A DNA stretch of 15,529 nt from Ramicandelaber brevisporus (Eukaryota > Kickxellomycota > Ramicandelaberales > Ramicandelaberaceae). A program made the position numbers and the translations under genes. The notes beneath the pieces were generated by a model, which searched no databases, was not told where the DNA came from, and saw nothing but the letters and a program-made list of their open reading frames with translations. The stretch is taken from assembly GCA_025201865.1 (NCBI GenBank), contig MU603024.1:9861-25389 (forward strand), read 5' to 3'. The stretch's first letter is position 1; each line of letters begins with the position of its first letter. Of the stretch, positions 8,887 to 15,205 are shown in pieces.

Positions 8887-9312
8887 CTACTGAGGAAGAT
8901 ATAAACAGCGATAGAAGGCTCTTGCTTGATCTACATTGAACCAGCAAATGGCTGCGCAATTCAACTGCATCAGGTCAATCTCAGGCGAGTCCAACACCCT
9001 CGGTAACACACATGCCAACGCTTCAAGTATCCGGCTCTCAAGTGCATTTAAACCCAATCGAGGAGTCGAAGGAAGTGCAACAATGTCGCTGCACAGTAAA
9101 CTGACTCGGTTCATGAAGAGCATGGAGCTTGCCCGCTTTATGCCCAGTGCTATTTTCAAGGAGCGCACTGTGCTTGGATTTAGATGAGCCCACGCTTGGG
9201 GCTCACTACTCGCGTTGCCGTTGCTGCTATGATAGGATATGCTGTTGACATATGTGCTGACCGGGCTGGCAGACAAAGGCGTCAAAGGCTGGTAGAGAAA
9301 GGCGTTGCTCAT
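8887..9312 (-). CDS. Candidate hypothetical protein, product not recognised
   Basis: From the ATG at 9312 the frame is open for 141 codons to a TAG at 8887-8889, and it continues after it (separate entry). I do not recognise the family. Visible features are a polar S/N/P-rich N-terminus (residues 1-45) and a predicted helical region with LNALESRILEALACVLPRVL and a conserved-looking LMQLNCAAICWFNVDQARAF. There is no signal peptide or membrane segment. Support for a real gene is the shared promoter style: on the minus strand a CT-rich run and a TATAAATA lie about 100-145 bases upstream. Against it are the modest length, no known homologue and the in-frame stop. If a short intron ends at the TAG (for example a GT at 8934, 48 bases), the product would be about 173 aa. 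It is convergent with the twinfilin gene. Confidence 0.4.
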   Translation of the reverse strand: MSNAFLYQPLTPLSASPVSTYVNSISYHSSNGNASSEPQAWAHLNPSTVRSLKIALGIKRASSMLFMNRVSLLCSDIVALPSTPRLGLNALESRILEALACVLPRVLDSPEIDLMQLNCAAICWFNVDQARAFYRCLYLPQ

Positions 9313-9324
9313 ATTGATGAGCAA
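9305..9324 (-). promoter_or_regulatory. Perfect hairpin over the candidate start codon
   Basis: TTGCTCAT (9305-9312) and ATGAGCAA (9317-9324) are exact reverse complements separated by four bases. In minus-strand RNA this gives an 8-bp stem with a CAAU loop, and the candidate AUG (9312-9310) is the first triplet of the 3' arm. It could reduce initiation; no function is shown. Confidence 0.45.
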
Positions 9325-9333
9325 AAGGCGTCT

Positions 9334-9385
9334 ATTGTAGCTCCAAAGGGAGTTTGCTTTGATTGTAGCTACAAAGTGAGCTTGC
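9334..9385. repeat. Imperfect 28-bp tandem repeat in the candidate gene's leader
   Basis: Two 24-base copies (9334-9357 and 9362-9385), starting ATTGTAGCT and ending TTGC, match at 21 of 24 positions with a 28-base period. They lie 22-73 bases upstream of the minus-strand candidate ATG. AAAGGCGT is also repeated nearby (about 9275, 9299, 9324). Confidence 0.75.
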
Positions 9386-9408
9386 GACTGGTGAGTAACG
9401 GATAAAGA

Positions 9409-9473
9409 TGACGAGAAAGAGAGAGAGAGTCCTGTGAGCTGGTCACTGTATTTATACAGTGTGCGGTGACCAG
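9409..9473 (-). promoter_or_regulatory. TATA-bearing palindrome and pyrimidine tract
   Basis: On the minus strand TATAAATA (9456-9449) is centred in an inverted repeat: CACTGTA (9444-9450) pairs with TACAGTG (9455-9461). An outer pair, CTGGTCAC (9439-9446) and GTGACCAG (9466-9473), is also exact. Between this and the candidate ATG at 9312 lies a minus-strand CT run (the GA run at 9409-9429). TATA, then pyrimidine tract, then ATG is the order expected of a promoter for that gene. The palindrome may also be a binding site for a dimeric regulator; that part is inference. Confidence 0.45.
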
Positions 9474-9963
9474 CAGAAGGTGAACTGTAGGATCACAAGA
9501 CACGCAGGTGCCAAGGCCAGCAGACAAATCCATCTGTTTCGCGACCGAATTCGCAGTTTTCTGTTTTACTTTTTACTCAAATTCGATTGACTGTGGGATG
9601 TGGCGACAACGAGCGAGCGAACGAGCGAGTGAGTGACAACACACGTGCTGCGCCTTGTGTGTTTCCATCTACGCATCATTCCGCAGCGGGACGCGTGTCA
9701 TTGTGCTGCAGGGTGCTCCCCTGGCGGCATTGTAACAAGTACACTTTTCACAGGGTTCTGTCTGGCGGAGTGAAGTTGACAGAGTGCTGGATCGAAGTGG
9801 CAACAGTCTAGCTGTTGCTGTCGTGTGTGCTATAGCGATGAGTTGACAGCGATGGCTCGTGGCTGTCCATACTCCCGAAACTCTCTTCTTCCGCATTCTC
9901 TGCAAGGCGATATTGTTGCCGATATAATATAGTTTATGATTCTTGGTTGTCGTCTGTATTGGA

Positions 9964-10005
9964 GCTCTCTTTCCTTTTCTCTTTCTTCTTCTTCATTTCT
10001 CCCTC
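9964..10005 (+). promoter_or_regulatory. Pyrimidine tract, possible core promoter of the 756-aa gene
   Basis: A coding-strand C/T run (CTCTCTTTCC onward, through repeated CTTCTT units) precedes ACAGTACAAGTACA. It is some 500 bases upstream of the ATG at 10511, farther than the tracts of the other genes. That spacing fits if part of the leader is removed as an intron. Confidence 0.3.
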
Positions 10006-10301
10006 ACGAACAGTACAAGTACATTTGACAGAGGTATGCTCTCCAGCTGCTAAAGATAGAAATAGAACCTAAGAACAGCTCGCGTGCGTTACGAATTTTT
10101 TTGGGCCAGTTTGATCTTAGTTCCCAACCGCTAGACATATCTTCTCGGATTAATGCGACCGTGAGCTCAAGAGCAGGCGAGCAAATCATAGTATTTATAG
10201 ATCTGGCTGACAATACACTGCACGAGAGCACACTGATATACGTAAAATTAGCAATCCACTTTACAAACATTGATCACGAGCAGGTTCAAGTGTGAATGGT
10301 G

Positions 10302-10336
10302 TGAGCACGAGACGTGTAAATTCAATCTCGTGCTCA
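10302..10336. repeat. 11-bp perfect inverted repeat
   Basis: TGAGCACGAGA (10302-10312) and TCTCGTGCTCA (10326-10336) are exact reverse complements around a 13-base loop. Two further CACGAG copies occur just upstream (about 10219 and 10276). It lies in the leader of the 756-aa gene, or inside its intron if one exists. It could form an RNA hairpin or bind a dimeric protein. Confidence 0.7.
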
Positions 10337-10510
10337 GTTTTCGGTAGCAAAGTAATAAAGTTCTTTGAATTCCAGCCGCTCTTAGTTTGTATGAACTTCC
10401 TCATAATCCATAATCATCCAACAGCAACACTCAGAAACAGTTATCTCACTCAGCTATCAGGGCTTTTGTTTTTTATCTTGTTTTATCGTATTTTTTATTG
10501 TTTTTTCAGC

Positions 10511-12781
10511 ATGCCAGGTTCATCATACAGCTACACCAGTGGCAACTCATATCGATCAGTTCCTTCACAAAGTGCTCACCTCGCTAGTCTTGCCACACCA
10601 CGCATTTCAAATGACGAGGCAGACCAGCTCTCGCCTACTGATCCTCACTTTGAGGCCAGAATTGATACTATGATGATGGATGAAGATTCCCATTTCCAAG
10701 AGCAAGCCTCTTCACCCCCTCTGCCTCCCACTGCACCTTTCCCTTCTCTGTCATCATCCTTTTCTCGTCCACACCGTCCTCCTTATCACAACTACTTTCC
10801 CACTGAACCATCTTCTGTTGATAACTCTTCACTACCATCACAAACTCAAATCACCATCGATACATCCGTTGATGCTTATTGGACAGCACTTTTCGACATT
10901 ATTCATACACTGACTCTGCGAGTTGATGATCTTGAAATGAAGTGGATTCATGAACAACTTCGTGATCAACCCAATATCACTCCACTGATCGATCAACAAT
11001 CAGTATCAGCCACACTGGATCTTCATGGCATACATATTCAGACAAGAGAGATAATTGGAAATGGTGGCAAAATTGATGTCAAATATCGGTTATGTTTAGC
11101 CATTTCTCACTTGGTACTTTGTGCAATTTTACCATCAATAGACAACTGCCAAGATGATTCTTTCATCAGCTTGAATAGTAATGATTTGAATAGTGGGATT
11201 GATCAAACAGTAATGAAACAGATTGCAAAGCACTATGTTAATGTATACGACACTTTGGAAACCTTCATTAACTCGCTTATAGTTCTTCGCAAAGATTATG
11301 CACTAGCAAGTATTGACACAAATGTAATTAGACGTGCAGCAGCTGTATACTATTTGATGTCAAGGAATCTAAGCTCTTTGTCTGGCATTCATCCCGAAAC
11401 AATTCTTATACTTGCAACCAACAGTGACTTTAATATTCTTCCATTCTGCTGTCTAACTGCATTGCTAGCCATTGACACTCGCGGTCTTAGCTTAGTGTAT
11501 GCAGACCGCTTTATATCAGCCGCCGCTAGTAGTGGTTTCCAGCAACTATGCGAGGTACTGTTACTCCTCGAAAGTACCACGGACCATGCCATTGTTCCTC
11601 AAGGCACAACAAGATGCATCTCTTTCTCAATAGCTGCAAACAATCTTGGGCTATTCAAGCGCATTTCATTGATCAACTTTGTTCCGGCTGCGGAAAACTC
11701 ACAGTCGGTAGCTCCGGTGAGTGGATACTGGATGCATAACCCATTCAATGATACTGTGTATTTTCGAAACCTGGCCTGTCCTGGAGGAAGTGATTGTGAA
11801 TTGCACTGTCGTGATATTTATGATGCCCAATATAGCACAAATGGTTCGCATCCCTATATTCTAGCAGCTGGAGCTCACAAGAAACATGGCGCACGTTATT
11901 GTGGATACCCAGTGAATCACAAACACGACAAGCTTATTCGAAAAGCGGTTCCCTATCCCATCTCCAGCAATCGAGTCGGCAAACTTCTTGTACCAAAGAA
12001 TTTTATGCAGATTATGATCCGCCATGGTATTTTCGAACGCCGCTTCGAATGGTGGATACTCTGTGTGCTGACATTGATGATGATGGGTCTTTTGGGTATA
12101 CTAATTGGGCAGAACTGGCTCTTGGGTGTAAACAGCTTTATCGATATTCGGCATTTGGTGACAATCTCGTTGCCTGTCCTTGGCACAATTCTCAATTTCC
12201 TCAACCAGCACTTTAGACCTGAAACGGCGCTGCATGATTTCCTTGCATGCAAGTCTGCGATTGTCAAGTTCAGCGACGCAGCAAAGTCCCAGAGCCATTG
12301 TGTCGGTTGCTACACAGCAGCTCTACTTCATGCTCGAGAGGATGTTTCGGCAGCTGCAGCAGGTCCCAATGTAAACTTGATTGGCCAGACTCGCAAGGCT
12401 CCAAAGACCGATAGCATGTATTTTGACCGGCCAGGAACTACTACTTGTCTTCATCGAACTGGATTTTATTTCATCCAAACATTCCACTCAATTCCGGATA
12501 TTAGGGAGCAAAATCATGTCGTGGAAAAGAATGTCCAAAAGTTTACAACGACAATACCCTCTGACTTCAGCAGGTACATTACACATTTTCATGATGGTAT
12601 TTACGTGGTCAAACGTGATCAATCGCTACTTGTTCAGGAAGTCAACGACAACGGATATGTGGCTGTAATCGCCATAGTTGACGTTAATGGTAAAAGATTC
12701 GGCAGGCTGAACTGGCTAGAGACACCGTTAGTAGTGAAAGCAGTCTCAACTCCTTACACGTCTACCTATTTAATTAGCTAG
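10511..12781 (+). CDS. Uncharacterised membrane protein, family not recognised
   Basis: A 756-aa product from the ATG at 10511. The frame is open from an ATG at 10292, but the 73 codons between look like AT- and T-rich leader, the upstream ATG has a poor context, and TTTTTTCAGC directly precedes 10511, which has A at -3. Residues 1-112 are S/P/H-rich disorder. Residues 117-390 look like a soluble helical domain (YWTALFDIIHTLTLRVDDLE at 123-142; KIDVKYRLCLAISHLVLCAI at 187-206). Residues 400-480 contain clustered Cys (423, 429, 433, 464) and His/Tyr, suggestive of metal binding or disulfides. Hydrophobic segments lie at 514-533 and about 548-565, followed by a region to 756 with Cys580, 597, 600, 646. 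No catalytic motif is evident. Codons are more AT-rich than in neighbouring genes. It could be a lineage-specific family. Confidence 0.8.
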   Translation: MPGSSYSYTSGNSYRSVPSQSAHLASLATPRISNDEADQLSPTDPHFEARIDTMMMDEDSHFQEQASSPPLPPTAPFPSLSSSFSRPHRPPYHNYFPTEPSSVDNSSLPSQTQITIDTSVDAYWTALFDIIHTLTLRVDDLEMKWIHEQLRDQPNITPLIDQQSVSATLDLHGIHIQTREIIGNGGKIDVKYRLCLAISHLVLCAILPSIDNCQDDSFISLNSNDLNSGIDQTVMKQIAKHYVNVYDTLETFINSLIVLRKDYALASIDTNVIRRAAAVYYLMSRNLSSLSGIHPETILILATNSDFNILPFCCLTALLAIDTRGLSLVYADRFISAAASSGFQQLCEVLLLLESTTDHAIVPQGTTRCISFSIAANNLGLFKRISLINFVPAAENSQSVAPVSGYWMHNPFNDTVYFRNLACPGGSDCELHCRDIYDAQYSTNGSHPYILAAGAHKKHGARYCGYPVNHKHDKLIRKAVPYPISSNRVGKLLVPKNFMQIMIRHGIFERRFEWWILCVLTLMMMGLLGILIGQNWLLGVNSFIDIRHLVTISLPVLGTILNFLNQHFRPETALHDFLACKSAIVKFSDAAKSQSHCVGCYTAALLHAREDVSAAAAGPNVNLIGQTRKAPKTDSMYFDRPGTTTCLHRTGFYFIQTFHSIPDIREQNHVVEKNVQKFTTTIPSDFSRYITHFHDGIYVVKRDQSLLVQEVNDNGYVAVIAIVDVNGKRFGRLNWLETPLVVKAVSTPYTSTYLIS

Positions 12782-12870
12782 TGGTTCTTGCTCTGTTTTT
12801 TTTTTTTAATGAAATGAGCCAATTCATCTGGGAACCACTGTTGGGACACAGCCAGTCGTCAATAGCGTTC

Positions 12871-12966
12871 ATTCTCTCGCACTCTCTTCCCTCGCCCCCC
12901 CCCTCAAGCAAGCCACCTCTTTTTTTGCTGCAGCTATTCACAACACTTTCTTTTTCTTTCCTTCAA
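12871..12966 (+). promoter_or_regulatory. Pyrimidine tract upstream of the J-like gene
   Basis: A coding-strand C/T-rich stretch with CTCTC runs, a nine-C run near 12895-12903 and T runs lies about 50-145 bases before the ATG at 13016. It resembles the tracts ahead of the twinfilin and phosphatase genes. The likely role is transcription start selection, by analogy only. Confidence 0.45.
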
Positions 12967-12983
12967 GTCGTTTCACAAGAAGA

Positions 12984-13010
12984 CAACAACAACAACAACA
13001 ACAACAACAA
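12984..13010 (+). repeat. (CAA)9 in the 5' leader
   Basis: Nine exact CAA triplets end five bases before the ATG at 13016. CAA repeats are known to be unstructured in RNA and can favour initiation, so the element may help translation of the J-like protein. It could also be a neutral microsatellite. It is outside the coding frame. Confidence 0.9.
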
Positions 13011-13015
13011 GCGCT

Positions 13016-14314
13016 ATGAGCTCAGAGTCCTTTTCACCGCCGCTGGCACCACCACCACCACTGCCACCAGCTGCAAGTGAAGAAATATGGGATTTCCGTT
13101 CACCATCTCAGCAGGTGGGTGCAACTCGCCGTTCAAAGACATTCTACAGCGATATTGGAGTCAGTCAGGATGCCACGCGGGAGCAAGTTTTGGATGCAGC
13201 TGCCAACAAGTTCTTTGAGCTGCTGGGTATCTCTCAATCAGATCACGGTGATGCCAACAATGCCGACGGTGAACTGGAAAAGACCAAATTCATCATCTAC
13301 AAGCGCACACTTTACGTTGCCTTCTCGACACTGTATGATCCAATCTCGCGTGATGCGTATGATGTTCTTGGCGACGGGATGTTTGCACATTTTGGGATTG
13401 AGTCTGGCACGCGTGATAGCCACCCATCATATTTTTACCGATTCAGACCAAGATTTCTATGGATTGGTCTTGCTATCATAGTTGCAGTCTTGGCTACCTG
13501 TGGTGGTCTCTATTTGGGCTCTATTTATGGCGATAAAATAGTGGGAATGCTCAGAGTCTGGCTATTTGCATATCCAGTCTTTACAATTCTCTCAAGGTAT
13601 CCTGAAAACTGGCTAACTCTTTGCGATTTTGGTGTAACTGCTGCAAATGCCTTGGGACTTCAGTTAGGCTCATCGGCTATGGATAGTGCAGATATGCCCA
13701 AGATTAGCCCGTTTGCGATGCGACATGGACTCAACATGGCTCCAACCATTAACCAATATATGATGGAATACATTCCATGGTTTGCTATGTTGACTATAGC
13801 GTATCCCACATCTTTATTCTGGAGTGCACAGCCAGATGATCATTCTAAATATGCAGCTGCCATCATTCTGTTAATAATACTTATGGGAAGTTTATTATCG
13901 ATTGCGTCACTGATCCGTTGCAAATTTACGACCAATCCACAGTTATCGATGCTGTTTAAGGCAGTTGACAGAAAGCTTGACGATTGGTATCCAGATGGCG
14001 AAGCGAATACCTTAATCCGCAGTCGAGTCAAGGAAGTGCTCAAAAGCGAACGGGATGACAATCACTATTCGCTGCTTAAACTGGTATCCGACTTTATTGG
14101 CCTATTTGTTGTTGTAATTAATATCGTTGTTTATACCAAGGATTCCCAGAAATCGATAATGTCGCTCATATCAACCGCACTACCATACATTCAGTTTGGG
14201 CTGTTTTTCTATATTGCGATATTCACTGCCGTGATCGCCTTTAGTATAATTGCCTCAACTGCTAAACATTGGCGTACTACACGCTCTTCATCCTCCCAGG
14301 ATAAGAAAGACTGA
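13016..14314 (+). CDS. Multi-pass membrane protein with a J-like domain lacking HPD
   Basis: A 432-aa protein. Residues 6-20 are proline-rich. Residues 43-119 resemble a DnaJ domain: helix I FYSDIGVSQDATREQV, helix II about 53-69, and helix III to the end FSTLYDPISRDAYDVLG, the last matching the usual A-Y-x-x-L-x-D-P-x-x-R-x-x-Y-D-x-x-G pattern. The HPD loop that activates Hsp70 is missing; NKFFELLGIS and a polar insert stand there. Hydrophobic segments follow at about 148-170, 177-193, 252-270, 279-300, 357-374 and 386-413, so a five- or six-pass membrane protein is likely, with a short polar C-terminus. True J proteins recruit Hsp70; without HPD, a structural or adaptor role is more likely. 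A diverged ER J protein is one option; I cannot name an orthologue. Confidence 0.8.
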   Translation: MSSESFSPPLAPPPPLPPAASEEIWDFRSPSQQVGATRRSKTFYSDIGVSQDATREQVLDAAANKFFELLGISQSDHGDANNADGELEKTKFIIYKRTLYVAFSTLYDPISRDAYDVLGDGMFAHFGIESGTRDSHPSYFYRFRPRFLWIGLAIIVAVLATCGGLYLGSIYGDKIVGMLRVWLFAYPVFTILSRYPENWLTLCDFGVTAANALGLQLGSSAMDSADMPKISPFAMRHGLNMAPTINQYMMEYIPWFAMLTIAYPTSLFWSAQPDDHSKYAAAIILLIILMGSLLSIASLIRCKFTTNPQLSMLFKAVDRKLDDWYPDGEANTLIRSRVKEVLKSERDDNHYSLLKLVSDFIGLFVVVINIVVYTKDSQKSIMSLISTALPYIQFGLFFYIAIFTAVIAFSIIASTAKHWRTTRSSSSQDKKD

Positions 14315-14791
14315 TCATTTTTCCCTAGTTTATCACAATTTTTACTTGTGTCCTGTTTAAAACCAGCAATTATTCTCGGTGTGTACTGTGTTCCTTTTAG
14401 TAACCGGCATAAAACTCCGCCGGTCAGTCACTTTTTTTTGGTGCGTACCGCCTTTATTCGCATGCAAGTCTTTTCTGTATCACCACTTTGCACTTTTCCT
14501 GACGAAACTTCCGTCCTACGCCAAAACGAAAGTCTATTTCACAGAAGAGGAAGAGGAAGAAAAGCCACCACTGCCCACAGCCAACTGACCTCCCTTCACG
14601 CTCACTCACTCACTCACTCACTCATTCACTCTCGTGTTCATTCACTCGCTGGAGGTCGCGTGGTTGTTCCCAATTCTTTTCTCTGTACTTGTCACTGCTT
14701 TCGGCTCTGTCTCCTCGGCTTTCTGAACCTTGTATTACCTCCCCTTTTTCACTTCTATTTCTCCTCTTTGACAACAAAAGACACAAGTACA
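14315..14791. other. Intergenic region before the 70-aa gene
   Basis: These 477 bases contain no supported gene, although the frame of the 70-aa protein stays open back to an ATG at 14348. Elements seen are a 6-bp inverted repeat ACCGGC/GCCGGT (14403-14408, 14419-14424) followed by a T8 run (14432-14439), a purine run with GAAGAGGAAGAGG near 14544-14560, an ACTC tandem repeat (14600-14630) and a pyrimidine-rich tract (14740-14769) next to the ATG at 14792. Confidence 0.5.
14600..14630. repeat. ACTC/TCAC microsatellite
   Basis: The tetranucleotide CTCA is repeated through 14601-14623 with a degenerate continuation (CATTCACT). It lies about 165 bases upstream of the ATG at 14792, probably in promoter or 5' UTR sequence, and looks like a slippage repeat. 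Confidence 0.8.
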
Positions 14792-15004
14792 ATGACTCGA
14801 GTCCGGTGGAGCTGTTCACTTCTTCTACTCGTCCTCGTTTTCTTGGCGACAACGATGACAGTCCTGACAGTCGATGCCAAGCAGACGGACGGCCAGCAAC
14901 CTACGGACAGCGGCAGGAGTGATATACAAAGCTCTGTTTACTTTGCACAGTACATCACAGCAATTTGTATAACTATAGTTGCCGGATTGGCAATAGCACT
15001 ATAA
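14792..15004 (+). CDS. 70-aa small secreted or membrane peptide (possible GPI-anchored)
   Basis: The ATG at 14792 has A at -3 and begins a textbook signal peptide: MTRVRW, a leucine/valine core (9-20), and a likely cut after VDA at residue 29. A 20-residue polar segment follows (KQTDGQQPTDSGRSDIQSS). The protein ends in a hydrophobic tail (about 49-70) running to the last residue. Signal peptide plus terminal hydrophobic tail with small residues ahead (Ser40, Gly41, Ser46, Ser47) is the layout of GPI-anchored peptides such as plant arabinogalactan peptides. A two-pass micro-membrane protein is the alternative. The longer frame from 14348 would bury this signal peptide in sequence translated from simple repeats, so I reject that start. 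Homologues and function are unknown to me. It is convergent with the protease gene. Confidence 0.65.
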   Translation: MTRVRWSCSLLLLVLVFLATTMTVLTVDAKQTDGQQPTDSGRSDIQSSVYFAQYITAICITIVAGLAIAL

Positions 15005-15014
15005 TGTAAAACAC

Positions 15015-15042
15015 CAATAATAACAATAACAATAACAATAAC
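15015..15042. repeat. AATAAC tandem repeat
   Basis: The unit AATAAC (or ACAATA) is repeated about four times just after the stop codon of the 70-aa gene, in its presumed 3' UTR. Confidence 0.8.
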
Positions 15043-15160
15043 TACAACAAAGCAACAAAAGAATGAGGTTTTATAATAATAGAAATAGAGAAAGTGAAAG
15101 AAAGGATAATTGTATTTCATAGAAGTAAGGACATTTCATAGGAAAGCGTTTATACAGACT

Positions 15161-15166
15161 AATAAA
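15161..15166 (+). terminator. AATAAA polyadenylation signal, 70-aa gene
   Basis: An exact plus-strand AATAAA lies 157 bases past the stop at 15004 and 40 bases before the end of the converging protease gene. Its use would make the two transcripts close to, or overlapping, at their 3' ends. Confidence 0.45.
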
Positions 15167-15205
15167 GGTGAAAGGGGGGGTAGGAGTAACGTTAGTAATA
15201 GTTCA

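Larger units (their letters stand above)
9474..10510. other. Long intergenic region and 5' leader of the 756-aa gene
   Basis: About 1 kb without a well-supported gene. It holds a GAGC/GAAC-type repeat (about 9611-9633) and a pyrimidine tract (9964-10005) that may mark the start region of the downstream gene. There is also a stretch open on both strands (minus ATG 10270 to 10004, 88 aa; plus 10029-10274 without ATG), an 11-bp inverted repeat (10302-10336), and a T-rich run ending TTTTTTCAG at 10501-10509. A GTATGA at 10389 could pair with that CAG as a 121-base 5' UTR intron. No tRNA or snoRNA could be supported. Confidence 0.5.
12782..13015. other. Short intergenic region with promoter of the J-like gene
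   Basis: These 234 bases carry a T-run (12797-12809) just after the stop of the 756-aa gene, then the promoter tract and (CAA)9 leader of the next gene. No exact AATAAA is present. Confidence 0.5.
15005..15205. other. Convergent 3' flanks between the 70-aa gene and the m-AAA protease gene
   Basis: These 201 bases hold the 3' UTRs of two converging genes, with an AATAAC repeat, an AATAAA and a G7 run (15174-15180). No gene is seen. Confidence 0.5.

Noticed and set aside
9315-9320. TGATGA resembling a C/D snoRNA box C
   Set aside because: No box D (CTGA) with a terminal stem was found at suitable spacing.
10283-10293. GGTTCAAGTGT resembling a tRNA B box
   Set aside because: It lacks the terminal CC of the B box, and no cloverleaf or A box was found around it.
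10292-10510. N-terminal extension of the 756-aa protein from the ATG at 10292
   Set aside because: The extension is T-rich, its ATG context is poor, it includes an 11-bp hairpin, and a splice-acceptor-like TTTTTTCAG sits just before the better start at 10511.
11716-11721. GTGAGT, a consensus 5' splice site inside the 756-aa gene
   Set aside because: The frame continues smoothly through it for over 350 codons with protein-like sequence, so an intron is not needed.
11953-12216. Region of the 756-aa gene where a second plus frame and a minus frame are also open
   Set aside because: The main frame gives coherent membrane segments here; the overlapping frames show no family or composition support and are probably chance.
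14348-14791. 218-aa version of the 70-aa protein
   Set aside because: The added 148 residues translate simple repeats (ACTC units, pyrimidine runs) and would bury a clear signal peptide.
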